Positions 46,798-61,200 of a DNA stretch of 64,000 bases are shown here, piece after piece. Position 1 is the stretch's first letter. Each line of letters begins with the position of its first letter. The notes under the pieces were generated by a model. It did not search any database and was not told where the DNA came from. It worked only from the letters and a program-made list of their open reading frames with translations. The position numbers were made by a program, and so were the translations under genes. The DNA is from Podospora pseudoanserina (Eukaryota; Ascomycota; Sordariomycetes; Sordariales; Podosporaceae), in NCBI RefSeq assembly GCF_035222485.1, contig NC_085920.1, forward strand, positions 2,666,001 through 2,730,000. Direction: 5' to 3'.

Positions 46798-49700
46798 TTT
46801 GGCTGAGTGGGTGGTTTCTTAGGGATAAGGGGTTTGGGTGATGTGCGTGTGGTGTACAGGGAGAGACCTTCCAGGCGTGGGCCGTGTGCGTGTGAAGAAT
46901 GCGATATGAGGACAAAGAATGGTCTTCTCCAAAACAGGTACGTATGAAGCGGAACAGGAAGCTGGCTATTTGTACCGCAGCCAGGAAGAAGTGCGCAACT
47001 CGGTTTTTTTTTCTTTTTCTTGAAGATTCCTCGTAGACGTTGGGCGTTGCTGAGGAGGAAGTAGGGCACCTTAATAGTTGGGCAACCGGTAAGAGGCTGC
47101 GCTTGCTAAACGGGATCAAATGATACGTTTTGGTGCTTCTTGGAACTCCGCACTTCCAAGCCACGTCTTCTAAGACCAGGCACCGCAAGAAGGGGGAAAA
47201 AAAGTGTGATCACAAGGGGGGTCAAGGGATTTTTTCACCACCTTCCTCTTAGCATCCTGTCTCATCGCCCAACTAGCATCGCTCAAGAACTGCTAGTGCC
47301 TCCAAAGCACCCGTCTTGGCCAGGGCTCTGACATCACCTGGGCACCCAAAGGAGGCCCCCGGATGCTGGATTCAGACGCTGCCCCTCCCGCCCCTCATCC
47401 AGGGCTCTCGTTTGGTGCGCCTGGGTTGTGCGAACTGGGCTGGACGGCTGGAGGACGGGCGCGCCCAGTGCTTGCTTGGCTTAAAAGCCTGGTGCCACCA
47501 CCCCGGATTCGGTGGTGAGAAGAGCCGGTGATTCATCCCGTTGGCCGCCAGGTCTTGTAGAGCATAAGCTGCGTGATGGTGTCATTCTTCTTGGCATCTT
47601 CTTGTCACACTGGGCGTCCCTATCCAGGATGTTCAATGTCTCGAACCTCGGGCACTCCGTTCTGGTCAGAGTGAGGGTTCATTTCAGGCTGCGTAGAAGC
47701 GGTGAAGACCTGGAAGCGTGAGGCACTGGAGAGATATAATAGGTAAAGCTTCAATTCAATTGAAAGTGACACAAAATCGCAAACAATATGCGTGCTCTAT
47801 GAATTTGGCTTTGCTTCACTGCTTTTTCGGATCTTGTTCTGTTGCATCCAGAGAAAAGTGATGGCAGTTGTCGATCGCGGGGAAGCTCCCCACTTTATTC
47901 TTCGCTCATCAGCCAGGGTCCAAGAGATAAGATAACGACTTCCAACGATGTCGATGGTCCAGAGATTGCCTATCTTTTGATCCAATCTTCTCCTTGCTAT
48001 TTATCTTTGGTGCTCTTCAAGCTGCAGGTCCAGCTTATTACTTCTATACAGCGCTTGAATCTTGGATATACACGGTAACATCCAAGAATCCGATGGAAGT
48101 CGTATCTGCAGCCTGGTCCTCAACTACAACCTACCATTTCTCACTGGCTAACCTACCACTCGACAACCGCGCACTGTACACCGTCGCAAATGGGCTCACG
48201 GTCTCACTAATAAATAAATGAGCATGCAACGTTTTATTTTAGACCCAACAAAGGCAACGCTGTTATGATCCCAGTCCCATGGCTATCTCAGCTTGGTCGC
48301 AAAGAACTGGTGTTCGTCCGCTTCCACTGCGGGGTGTCCCAGACCTCCTTCCCCTTTCGCCCTGTCTCTGATCTCCACCGTCTGTTGATGCTGGCACCTG
48401 CTCGAGTTCAGATGATCTTGGCTTGGGGCTCACAAGGAAATCCATCTCCGAGGAGACAAAAGAGAAGACAACGGGATCCTCAACCTCTAAAATCTTTACA
48501 GTTGTCGATCCTGCGTCATGGTCAATCACGCAGCATGTTTCCAACCCTAACCCTCCTTTTACTCTGCTCCCTTCTCACCACGACGCAGAGGGCGCATTCA
48601 TCATGATCATCATCACCCTTACGTCCCTACGCTAATCTACAGCCACGTGTGCAAAACGTGAACCTCCGAGACACACATTTTCCCGGCCGCACGCGATCAC
48701 ACTGTTGCTGGGCAGGTTGCCGTTCCCTTCCAACGACGTCTCATCGCGGGCGGTAAACTGCAACAACACGGACCTTTTGTCTTGTCTTGCGAGTCCGAGT
48801 GCTGTTGCTGTCTTCCAGAACAACCTTGGTCACAGAGAGGGAGAGAGAGACCGGAGAATTAAGTGTCTCGCTCTTCGTTACACTGCATGCTGGCCACGTG
48901 ATATACAAGTCGGCGTGAGGGAGAGTTGAGATTGTGGTGGGGAGGAAGTTGGAGTAATTCACACCCCCCCCCTTCCTGTCGGGGTTATCGTTGCTGTCAC
49001 AAGTGACAGTAACTGTATATTGCTTTTAGATTACTTTTCCCTGTGGTAGACAGGTGCTGCACTGGGTAGGTAGCCAGCGGAAGAAAAAAAAAAGCAATTA
49101 CTGACCACCAACCCATATGGTGAGAAATCCAGGTTTCTTTCAAAGGTGGGTGTGTGAGTGTCTCCTGACGTTCCGTCCCGAGACCCGAATTGCTGCTGGC
49201 CATCAATAATATAACAGCAAGTGGTCACGGGACCGCTCGAAGGGGTGGATGGATGGATGGACGTCACCTTCAAACGATATCATTGAAAAACGAGACGGGA
49301 TGTTTCCGTTCTTCTAGGTAAATCTGCCCGTATTCCCATGCAAGGTCAGAATAGTCTCTGCCTTTGACAAGACAAGGGGGCTGGCCATTCTGCCGTATCA
49401 GCGTCCTGTATTAAATGTATCAGAAACGCCAAAAACTCCTGCTGGTTCAGGCTTCTCAGTTCAGCCTTTTCTAGTGGTATGTGACGCTGTGGCTTTTTTG
49501 TCCACCTAACTTTCAAGGCTTGCTTTCTGGATTGATGTGAGTGGTCGGTCAACAATAACATACCTAAGTTAGTTTCGGGACCGGCTGGGTTGCCGATAGG
49601 TAGGTGTAATGCAATATATGTTACTGTAAGAAAAGTAGGGGCCGAAGGTAGGTGGTGCGATGAGGCTGATGTTGATGTTTGGCTTGGTTATTATACTGTT

Positions 49701-50467
49701 GTGTGATAGGTGCGGATGTGGTGTAAATGCCAGAAAATCATAAAACATGTCAACTATGAACATGGGGGTGTTAAATGATGTGAGTGTTCTGTCCTGATCT
49801 AAACAAACTTTTTTTCATTCATGGTGGCATACATAAAAGCCAATATTCATCAGAGAATAAACCCAAGAGACAATATACAGCGACAGCAGGATCTCCCACC
49901 CTCACGTACCATCCGAGCCATCCATCTACCAGTCTACCTTACGTCCCCTCTTATCCACCAGCCCCCTCCCCCAACCTCTACGATTATCCAAAAAAGTGAT
50001 AGAATAACAACGTAATAAAACAGCATAGTTAGGGTAGTCGCAACATGCAGCGAGAAAAAGGGGATAGTGAAAAAAACAAGAAAAATGAGCCCCATCCAGT
50101 CGAGACAAATAGAACACAACACCACAAGCACCCACCCATCCACCCCCTCTCTCTACCCTCTGATGACAACAAGAGAAAAACAAATATCCATTTGGTATCA
50201 CCTCTGAGCCTGCAATCATAATACTTTTTCGCACAAAAACAAAACAGAAGAACGCTATCGCACAAAAAGAAGAGAATAAAAGCACAGAAACATGAAACCG
50301 TAAAAGTAGAACGTAAGATCGCCACCAACCGACTCAACAACACCCTAACCCCATGATGTCCCCTTCTTTCCGGACCACTCTTTACTCCTCACTCGCCCTC
50401 TCCTCTATACACACACAGAAACTCCAACCTCAGCTAGACTTCCCGCGAAAGACAAGCCCCGGGACAC
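46798..50467. other. Gene-free region upstream of the DUF3602 gene
   Basis: About 3.7 kb without a supportable gene. It holds the promoter of the DUF3602 gene at one end and the 3' tail of the velvet gene at the other. Short runs of GGAT units occur near 49244-49262. Open frames are short, overlap on both strands and match nothing I know. Confidence 0.55.
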
Positions 50468-52242
50468 CTAGTTACCATAATCATCATCATCATCCGCATT
50501 GCCCTTCTTCTCGTGCCCATCCTTGCGAATAGGGATCTTGATGCCCTGGGTAGCGAAACACTTGCTGAGCGGCGTGCTCTCGCAAACACCGGGAAATTTC
50601 TTGGCGGAATAGACCTGGAAAACCTCCGAAAAGACCGCGGCCAGCACAGGGGCACTTCCTTGGTTGACGACGCCGTTGGCGCCAGATCCGGGGTTCGACA
50701 TGGGAATTCCGACGTTGACAAAGGAGAACCGAAGACTATGGTCGAGAGGTGTTAGTATGATAAGGCTTCCGAGATTAACGGAATAGTCCAACCCACCGGA
50801 AGCAGCCCTCTGTCCTCACACTCAAGTCCTGAAGCACAAACCAGATGCCAATCTTATCATCTGGGTCGTTGAGACGGAAGGCACTGGCGGCCAGGCTCCC
50901 AATAAGATTTCTCGTAAACATGCCTGATGGCGCGGTTCCGCCGATAGACATGCGCTGTCCTCCGATGCCATAGGACGGTTCGAAGACGCGTGGGGGCCCA
51001 TATCCATACGACATGCCCACTTCCTGGGGGTAGTCTCTGAAATAGGGGGCCTGTCCATAAGCGCTGTTGGGAGCGCCAACAAAGCCGGCTGTGGTCTCGA
51101 GTCAGCAGAAAGAACACTTTAAAATGCATCAACAAGTCTTGTGGATGATCACGCACCTCCGTATGCTGGTTGCATCCCATAAGGACTGACGGCTTGTCCG
51201 GGGGGTGGGTACACCTGCCCGTATCCCACATCCCTCGGCGGGATGTTGGAGGGCAGAATGTTTGAGTATGCCGGTGTTGATTCCATCTGAGCATAGGAAG
51301 CTGGCGAAGTCGAAGAGATGGAAGGTGAAGCTGTCGTGTGCCGAACAAGATTGACCTCCTTGAGCGCATGTTCGTCCCACAAGTCCACATTCAGGACATA
51401 CATGCCATACTCGATCTCGCTATCATCCACACATAAGCACTTCAAAAGTCTGACAAGGTTCTGGGCAAGACGACGGTAACTCACTTGCAATCAATTTCTT
51501 TGCCCGTGTTCTCGTCCGTCACAATCAGTCGTACACAGGGTGGAGGGGTGATGGGACGGCGGTCCTGTTCAGATTCAATGAGCCGTCATGCCAATCGCGA
51601 AGGGGGGATGTAGTCCAACAACACAAGCATACCTTGTCTCCAAAACCACACATTCGTGCACGTTGTGGCTGTTGCACAACATCGAGGCTGTCGCAGGTCG
51701 GATTAGTATTCTCCTACCCACCAGACCGGAAGACAGTTCACCCCAACACAGCATGAAGCAAAAAAGGACCTGGCAAACAAGATGACGACTTACGTGTATT
51801 TCCTGCCCTGGGCGTCTCGGGAAGAGAAGGGAATCAGGTTCTTCCTGATCTCCTCCAGCTGCTCGGCCGTCAGTGGCGGACGTTCCTGGCCCCCCGAGCC
51901 TGACTGAGGACTGGCTTCACTCGCCGGGCCGGGCGGCGGAGCTCCTTGCGCCTGGGCTGCCTGTGCCTGAACTAGACCGTCCTGGAAGGATGGAGGAGGC
52001 ATAGATGGGAGCGGCTGAATCTGATGAGGCGGGTAGGATGACACAGGGTGCGGAGGTGGGTGCATCTCGGTGGAGTAAGGGCTTTGGTGCTGCGGGTGCT
52101 GGTGCTGGTGCTGGTGCTGGTGAGAAAGTGGGTGTGGTTGCTGGTGTTGATGGGGATGTTGTTGCTGATGCGGGTGCGGATGCTGATGCGGGTGTTGAGA
52201 TGGATGCTGATGCATGTTGGGGGGGTAGGGTGGTTGATTCAT
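50468..52242 (-). CDS. velB: Velvet-domain developmental regulator, VelB type
   Basis: VelB-type proteins pair with VeA (and LaeA) or VosA in the nucleus and coordinate sporulation, light response and secondary metabolism. Six minus-strand exons: 52242-51794, 51687-51633, 51564-51485, 51419-51157, 51088-50797 and 50735-50468; introns of 106, 68, 65, 68 and 61 nt; the product is 468 residues. The last intron has a perfect TACTAAC branch point (near 50752). The velvet domain begins near residue 124 (AEQLEEIRKNLIPFSS) and includes LDVVQQPQRARMCGFGDKD, RRPITPPPCVRLIV, NEIEYGMYVLNVDLWDE and IGIWFVLQDLSVRTEG. It is split by a Pro/Tyr/Ser-rich insert, as in VelB. The N-terminus (about 10-60) is a His/Gln/Pro-rich extension, and the C-terminus ends in five Asp and YGN. 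VelB is preferred over VosA or VeA from the motif order and the insert. Confidence 0.93.
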
Positions 52243-55200
52243 CTTTTCCCAGATTTTTACAATATCCGTCTTCGCCTCACTGTCCTCGACACTCAGGCCA
52301 AAAAGCTTCCAACAAAATTATGGACAGTGTGTGTGTGCGTTCTGCTGTTCTGCTTTGTTGGTGGTGGTGGTGGGAGGTCGTAGCTCGGTGCAGCGCAGCG
52401 CAGCGCGGAGACAAAAGTGGGCGCGGCGGGCAAGTCGCGGTCCCGTATGAGGGGCGGGCTGTGCGACTGGGGTCTGAATGCGGCGTGGACAAGGTTCCTG
52501 TCTGGTGAGGTTGTGTTGCTTCGCAAAACCTAGCTAGGTTGCCCTCTGGCTGAAGATGGAGCTTCAGGTACCGTGCTGGCTGCACTCACTGCCACGGGTT
52601 CGGTGATGTGTTCAACTTGATTGCTTTCTTGCTGGGTTCTGGTGGCGACCAAGGTGACAGCTCGAGGGCGGCGTCTTTGGACTTATATACATATGTCAGT
52701 CAGTAGCGGTAAGCTCCCTCACACCCCGGCAGAGTCTTTTCCAGCCAAAGTGAAACAGTAGAAGAGCTCTTGATGCGAGAGTCTTGCGTCAAGCTGGGTA
52801 GCTGGGTGCTGTCAAATGCATGGGGGCCCGTCCGAGATCGAGTGGTGTGGAGATTATGATTTGGACGGACAAAAGACGGTGGGTGGCCGGGGGAGCTGGG
52901 GCCGGCAAGCTGGGCATTACCCCGGGGCTTAAAGCTACTTACAAAACTAGAGCCCTGGAGCTCAAGAGGCGGCCCGGGGGTGTAAGAAAAGGTCTCCACC
53001 ACCCTGGACCTTCACACTTCTCCCCTTTCCGCACTGGGCGTCTTGTACTGATCCGGTACCTTCTTTCAAGAGGTCCTGGTGTGATATGATAGACCTCGTC
53101 CTCGGTTTCTACAGGAGAGACCCGATCATCACGGTGTTTAGTCCCTTTCCTTGGCGCAAAATTATTTCAGCCGCAAGTTAAGGGACTGACTCTTCAACAT
53201 GCTCTCAATATCGCTTCTTCCCTCACAGTTGCATCACTGCCGTCACAAGGGCCCTTCCATTCAAGTTTGTGTCTCGACCCTGCAAGACGCAAACCTGGTC
53301 TGCAACGTTCTCCAAGTGAATGCTATGGAACTCGGAGATAGTTTTGACTCGCCCGAGTTGTTGGTATTGAGCTGGCACAGACGGCGCACTGTCGTCATCC
53401 TTGGTTCTTTGTGAGTGAGGTTCCGTTCCCTTGCAAGCCTACCTTCTTGGAAACTTTCGATGGCCGAGGAGAGAGATCATCAGACACCAGGAAGGCCGGA
53501 ATACACTCACAGACCTCCTGATGCCGTGAGCCCGGTCGGGTCGAGCTGGAGAAGTTGGAGGTACATCAGGTACCTCTCAAAGACAGTGCGCAGAACCCAG
53601 GACACAACCACAGAAGCCGGCATGGCCACCCACCTTCGGCACGGTGTCTGTGTGTCGTGCACAGCGGGTGCGGGAAAAGGACTGGGGGGGTCCCCAGTGT
53701 GTCCCAGCGAGCTTTACCGGGGTTCTGTTCGCTCAACCAGCTTCACGGGTGGGGTTGAGGTAATGAGAGGTACCTCGAGGCCACCTCAAGGTCGCAGCTT
53801 GGAGTTGCTGTGCAGTCGCGGCTGCCATCTGGACACCCGCATGTCGGAATCATCCCTCAGGTGTTGACACTGTGCCGTTATTTGTCCAGTTCTGCTCTTT
53901 TTTTCTCCAGGTTTGAGCCCTAATCACCCAGCTTTGGATGAGAGTGTGATTGTCTCGAGTCGTCAGCTTAACAGACCTTGAACCTAGAAGTGGGAAGAAA
54001 GTGGGGTTATGGCGGCACTGCTGAATCTGATACCGTAGGGCTGACGACGACAAGACTAGCAGACATCACGACTCAATGTCGTTTCCCAAGAATCTCAACA
54101 CTGCGATTATGCACAGGCTGCGACAAGTAATGCGCGATACTCAACCTGGCTCCGAGGTGGGCTTCTAACCAGCTTCCTCACCGGTACAGCAACATAAAGC
54201 TGGCCTTGCCGTCCCATTGGCTGCTCAGAATCCGGTATATGGCTCCACGGGGGCAGGTGGGCAATCCCACACTGTCGGTTGCCAGTCACAAGATGGTGTT
54301 GGTCTAAATTGCAATTAAGCTCCCGCTGACATCCCTGACAGCTTCATCTATCCACGTCCAGCAGAGGCAGGTCCTCATAGCTATTCTCATGCCCCTCGGC
54401 CGGGTTCCGCTGCTGACGGATGCCTCGGGTGCTGCCACCAGTTCCCCTCACCTCTTTCATCACCACTTGGAGAAGCAACGCACTATGCTGGGGGTGTGTG
54501 TGCCTCGTGAGGGGTTCGTGAGTGTACAAGAGCGGCGTAATCCCACGGAAAGCTGGCGGCGTTCCTATTCGATGATGAAGACGAACTCTCTCGCAATCTC
54601 ACTTCTCAAGCAAATCGAGCCGCCTCGTCGAGGAACCGCGCAGACGCGGTCGCGAGAAAGATGAGTGTGACCACCTCCTTCAACCATGAATCCTTGTTCT
54701 ATGAGGCTATAATTCGTGCGACATAAAGGTTCATAGCTTCCTTCCATCCAATCAGAGAAAGTTTGACAACCACTTGGACCTGTCTGCAAGCGCACATATT
54801 TCGAGCTGCTGCTCCGTAATCGCCGCAGGACCCCCCGCAGCTGCCAGAGTTGAGTCCAACATACAATCTATCAGCTACCTGGTCGGGTCGTCCTCGATAT
54901 TGGGCCCCCTCATCTAGACATCTTGGTTCGGGCTGCCAGGGAAGAGAGATCAGCTCTCGATCCCCAGAAGGCGACCGTCAACGGCCCGCTATTTTCCAAG
55001 AATAGCACTGGCCGTAATTATATCGTATGCTGGAGAGCATCTCGCGTGACTAGGGCCAAAGTTCCTCTGCTCACCGTGACAGAGACGGCAGGTCTAGAAG
55101 AGTCCCTCCACCAGACCTATATTGCACATCTTCCTATCCTTGATTCTAGCCGCGGCGCGGAATTCGAACTTTAAGGCGACGGTCTACCATCTCACTGCCT

Positions 55201-58200
55201 GTTCACACCATCACGACGGCGGTAGGTGACGAGGGGCGTCCCGAGAAGTGTGCCAGGCACTCTACAAGTTCCAAAATTGGGGTAATAAATATTCGCTTGT
55301 CAAAGGAAGCATTCCAACACAGTGCCGTTGCACACTGTCTCCATCGACAAAATGTGGATGGATGAGGTGTCTGTGTGGCGCCAGGCGGGGGTCACTCAGA
55401 CAGTCACTGACAGGCGGCTGCACAGCGCCGCAACGACAGCGGTGCCAGGGCACGCTAAGCACATCGTATGGCGCCTTCCGGTGCCAAGAATCATCAGGTT
55501 TGGAGATCCCCCAAGCAAAGAACCCAAAGGAGGGCCGTAACGGCCACAAACGGTAAACTCGACAGTTACAAGAAGCCAAAAGCGGTCGTCTGAAGTCCCG
55601 GATCGCCAGCAAAGCACCGGTGCACCTGCAGTCGAAGCGTGCGTCATGCAACCTTGTATTGTCTTTTTACAAATCACTCGTCTCGCCTGCCCGTCACCCG
55701 ACCGCGTGGGATGGATGGAACTGACAGCTGAAGACGGCCTCGCCCACCGAGCCACAGACGCCATGGAAAACAAAGTACAGACAGGAACAAGAAATATCGT
55801 CAGATGCGCCGACATCTCGGGTGCCACACACGACTTGCATGCAAGCATCCCTGCATGCGGCAGAAGACATTAGGAGGACGGCCAAGCACATGTCAGGATC
55901 CATCACTCGTGGTAGTCCACGCCCAAGGGGACGGTTAACGACGAGCCGACTACTCAGCCACCATCAATATCTTGAGATTTCAAGCGAGCGCTTGCATATC
56001 TTCAATCCACAACGTAGGGAGCCATGGAGCATAGCATCCTCCGCGGCTACGGGTGCCCAGCCTAATTCATGCTCCCCAATACCTTGTATTCACTCCAAGA
56101 TGTTGACCCTTGAGATAGTCCCTAGGACTTTTTGTTCATGGCTTTTGCTTGGAAACACCGATTTCTACCAACCAATGACATTTGTCTTGTATGCCAAGCC
56201 TTCGACACACCCTTTACCATGACTGTTGACAACCACCAAAGACATCTGCTACCGCAACGCAAACTCAGACCCTTCACTTCATCATCTTCGATACCCGCGC
56301 TCTCCGGGTTTGACGTTAGCTGACGAGAGAGACGTTGGGCCTTGGCATGGTACACTGAGGGAAAATCGAAAGCTTCCAAAGGTTCCAGATCCGTGCACTT
56401 CAAACAGTCCGGGAACTCCCTTTCCATGCGCATTTATGCGACATCACTCAACCGACGCCAGAACCCGCTCTTGCGGCACCGGGTAACACATTGACATTCA
56501 TCAGGCCCGGATATGTCGCGGTGATCCGAGATTTTCTGTCCCCCGCACAACCTGGGAACATCGTCGAGAGCCATGGTCAGATCCTCAAAGCTACGTCTCT
56601 CTCCCTCTGCAAAAAGCGAGCGTCAACTCGCGCCCCCGCTGCATTGATGAGAATCCAGTTTAGGCGCGAGAGGGTCGACATCCCTGTTTGCCGGCTCGAG
56701 TAATGCGCAGATATGTACTGTGCAATACATACCTACATACCTACATACCTACATACATACATACGGCTTCCGATCTGCAGTCAGCCAGCAGTCAATCGAT
56801 ACCAGTACGTGTTTACCTCCTCTTGGTTTCATTTGGATTACTGGGTGAGCAACTCCACCTCGTGCCGTCTCACAAGCCCTCACTGACCCGTCTGCTAGAT
56901 AGTGTCTGGCTTGTAAGCCCATCCCAGATAACCCACTCGGTTCCTGCCTGCCAATCTGGGCACCGACTCGCAGTGCTTCTGTGGCCCTCATTTATCCCGA
57001 AGTTCTTATCCAGGCACACCTCTACCCCTTCACGGACACCTGTCACACATCATGGACCACATGGATGTTCAACGCACTGCTGGTCACGAGCAAGCTTTGG
57101 CAAACTGAGTTCTAGCCCCCAAGGCGTGGCCCCCAGTGAGCAGGATTTGGGCGTATGTTCAGGAGCCTACCCTCTTCAGCCTATACAGTTCATCGAGCGG
57201 TGTAGGGACACGGCAAGTATCTTGTTTCTATAATTTATCATTCACTTTCGTCTCTTCCCGCTTCCCGCTTCCCATTATTTGGGTCATGGTAAATGCCAAC
57301 GACAAACACCCCATCGTGCCGCGGATTTTATCAAGGTATCCATGTCCCCATTGCTTTGAGGGTAGCTGCCTTGTGTTACTCCTCGCTCAGCTCCACAACG
57401 TGGGATGTCGGGTGTGGGAAGGCCTTATGGAAGCGTTCTGGGGGGTTCAACGAACAAAGTGTCACGGGCTTTGGTGATCCCCGCCCAGCTGGCTTATTGC
57501 CCTCTTGTCACTCTCGCCCTTGAGCAGAACGACAACCCTGTCTTGATAAGAGGACCCCTCCTCATGGAGCCCACGCCCCATTTGCCACTCTGCTCTTTTG
57601 TTTCTCACTAGCAGGACACTGCAGAGGTGCCTTGGCCAAAGAGGAAGTCGTCTTCGGGACTTGGTTGCTCTGAATGGGGCCGGATTCGGTACCAGGATGG
57701 CGATTCTCTGGTTCTTGAGGCCGGTGGAGAAGCATCTTGTCCAATGGCGATCCCATTTCGCGGTGCAACCGCTGACTGACCGGCCACACAAGCCTACTGA
57801 CCAGCTCAGGCTCATCCGACCACGACAGCTATAAGATCAGACAGCAATAGCAGACAGTAAAGTGGCCTGGTGCCCTCAACGTTGGTGCCACACAGTGTGT
57901 GTCGACCTCCGTTTTCATAGGCGGAGAGAGCAGGCATCCTGGTCTGTGGGATCACGCGCAGTGAGCAGCACCCCCTTTGTGGACAGGAGAAGCTTCAAGA
58001 TGGTGGGCCTGGGTATGGATGGGTGCTTAGAACGCGGGGAAAATCATACCGCTTGCCCCGAAGATGAGGCCTCTGTGGTGACCATGCGGTAGAGGACCCA
58101 AGCAAGTGATGAGCGAGCCAAAATGCTCGATCCGGGCTGGGAAGCAACGGTCGTGAGGAGGGCAGACCGACAAGCGCGGGAGGCTTCCACCCAACAGATC

Positions 58201-61200
58201 TCAGACTCTGGGTCGACCCGCAGGTCTTGGTTGGTTTTGACCCAGACACTTCTCGCTCGTGACTGCCGCATGGAGAACAAGATGGATTCGTTGAAACAGC
58301 TCCAGTGGTTACGCTCGGTGACTGGTGAAGCAATGATGGTTGGGGTGGGTGTTTACGGTTGTGAAAATCCTTCGCCTGCGTCTGGCCCAAGTCATGACCT
58401 CTTTTGAGTCGTGGCAAACGGGGCGGGCGCTCCCTGGGGCACATGTCTCCCAGACTCGACAAAGTTTGGCTCACCTCCTATCTGGCGATATTGCACCATA
58501 TCAGCCGCCCTTATCAGTTCAACGTTTGGTTTTGCCAGCTGCAAGGAACGGGGCTCACCTAACCCTCTCTATTTATATAGCTTTTAAGGCCACGCTTTTG
58601 CCATTATTATCATCGTTTGTTAGCCGAGAACATCTAGAATTTTGGGACTGTCTATGATTCCTACATTTTCGGCTATCGCACCGTTGCTTGTTTAGTGGTG
58701 GACTTCCCTGGACGAATGGAGCCTCTCTCACATAACCAACCAACTTACCATAATCGGCAAATTCCTCGCTTTTTCTTAAACATGACGTTCCTTCGAAAAA
58801 AAAAAACCGTTGAGCTATCCACCGAGTCCGTGCGTTGCTACTGATCTTCGAATTTGTAGCAACTACATCTGATCTGCATTAACGCAATGCTGCGCGCCCA
58901 GGCTGAACGCACAGATGCTTACACCCCACGGACGACGACGATAACCGAACTCTCTGGGTTTGACGGGAAAGAACTTCCAGAAGCTTGATGATCTTCATCA
59001 CCTGGGGGGGAGGGGGGGGATCATGATGAACGGCATGAAAGAGCGCCGAAGAGATGGTGCGGTGGTCGGCGGTCACGACATATAAGTTGGGTGAGGGAAG
59101 ATGGGGGGCGTTGAGGTCGTGCCACCCCCTGGCCGAACGATTTACAATCATTGACTAGACTTTACCTTGATGAAGATCACACAGGTTTGGGTTGATGATG
59201 ACAATTCACTTATATTTCTTTACTACATACTTACACCGAGGGCTTGCGGGGATTTTTTAGTGAAAGTGTACCACGTCGCCTAGCTAGCGAGCTGGGATTA
59301 TCATACGCGTAGTGCTGCTCCGTTAGAAATCGACAAACTACACACGTACTCGGAAGATCTCCCTTTTCAGCCTCATAAGACGAGCTGATTTCCTGAATTA
59401 GGACATCGCGCACAGAGATATGCTGTGAGGCAGGTCCACTTTGGGACTCCACGATCGACGCCTGGAAACTGGAGACTACCTACTTTCTTGATTGTTGGAC
59501 AGTTCACTCGGGAACGAGTTATGAGTGAGCACTCGGAATGCTACTCTCTTCTCTTGCCGATGAAGGCGGACGACTAGATACCCTTCGGCTCGACGGAGCT
59601 TCGCACGATAGAACACGGCCTTTTTGTCACGAACCGAAACAGGAGGATGGGCATAACGCAAACGAATCGGCCCACCTCAGAGCCGAGTCTGGAAGATGGC
59701 ACACCGAGCCCGAGGCCGAACCTGAGGCAGGTCAACTTTGGCGATACCACAGTCTACTCTGTTTAGATGAGTAACCTGATAACCATCCTGCTGTCTGTGT
59801 TCAGCGTTCCCTTCAACCGGATCTTCCCTTCACGGCACCACGGTCAGACTTCTCGAAACAAGAGTTCTGTCATCACCACCCACTTCTTGTTGAGTTCCGG
59901 CCAAGTCCATCATCGATCGAAACACTACCACCCACTCAACCACCCAACAATACCTAGCTTCTGGTAGAATAACACACGCACGAAACCACGATCACGAACA
60001 ACCAGAAACAAAACCACAGACCCCCCACCCAAGCCCTGTCCTCAACGTCGTTCTCTTGCGGCCACCGGTGGCTATGATCTCTCTCCTCATACCGCTCCAC
60101 CTCAGCTATGACGATGTCAAATCCGTCACCTACCTACTTCATCCATAACCGGCCTCGTCATGAAACCCGAGAATACCGAGGTAGGGGAAACCATTTCGAG
60201 ACCGCCACTATCCGAAAGGGTTGGACACAGACACTCGGGCACAAGGCTAAAGACAGATTGGGTAACTAACTCGATGGCTATTTGAGGAGGATATGACGGG
60301 GAAAACAAGAACCAAAACAGGCGTCATCGACGGTAACAACAACGACACGGCCAGACTGATCTCTTGCTAGGGTGAGGGGGGTGGTGGTGACGCAATGAGA
60401 TATACGGATCGGGTGGGCGTGTGTCCATGGCGGAAGAGGGATGGTAGGGGAGGGGGTAAGTGATATACTTGGTTACTTGAGTGGACTTGGTTGACTTGGC
60501 TGTGTATCACAAACAGCTCTTCAAAGGGTTTGACGTGGGCTTTCTTTTGACTTGGACAGTGGCCGCCTGGTCTCACAGAAAACACAGGAAAACCCAACAA
60601 TGGTAAGTTCTCGTAATCGAAAACAGAGATAGATGTGTAATGAAACCAAGACACTAAGAAGGCGGCCTAGAAATCAAAAAGTGCCAGTAATTTCCCTCCA
60701 ACTTCAGCAACTCAAGTTGTCTTCCAGCCCACCCCCTTCCTCATCCCTCATCTAGCCAAAACTTCAGCCCTCCGTGATGAACATTCAACGCAAAATCACA
60801 ATATCACTCGGGCCCAACCTGTGAAAAGCTTTTATGTGTGTTATGTAATCTCCATTTGTATCTCTTATTCTTACTCTTCCTTTCTCCTTACCCCTAAATA
60901 AATGTTATTACACTGTCTCTCAAACCCCCCCTCTCTTTCTCACAAAAATCACCACAACATCTCTTCCCTCCCATCCCACACACACACAACACAAAAAAAT
61001 CAAAAGAATATCGCCCCCATTCCCCAACCAACCCCAAAACCTCCCCCAAAGAAGACAAGGGAAAAAGAAAGAAAAGAAAGATTCGAAGAGTATTTTTCCC
61101 CGGGGATATCACTTTTGTCCATTGTTGTTTCCACTCTCACCACCACCACCACCGCGGCCGCCGCCACCAAACCCTTCCCCCAAACCCCCACCATACCTTC

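Noticed and set aside
46346-47188. 280-codon minus-strand frame over the DUF3602 gene
   Set aside because: It is in a different frame from the GRGG[AS]GN exons, crosses the intron and upstream sequence, and resembles no protein.
53415-53867. 150-codon plus-strand frame in the region upstream of the velvet gene
   Set aside because: No recognisable motif, low-information composition, overlapping frames of similar length on other frames.
55140-55205. Second tRNA-like segment on the minus strand (GTTCGAATTCC with a D-arm-like GATGGTAGAC)
   Set aside because: The T loop follows the D-arm-like part too closely for an anticodon arm, and no acceptor or T stem pairs.
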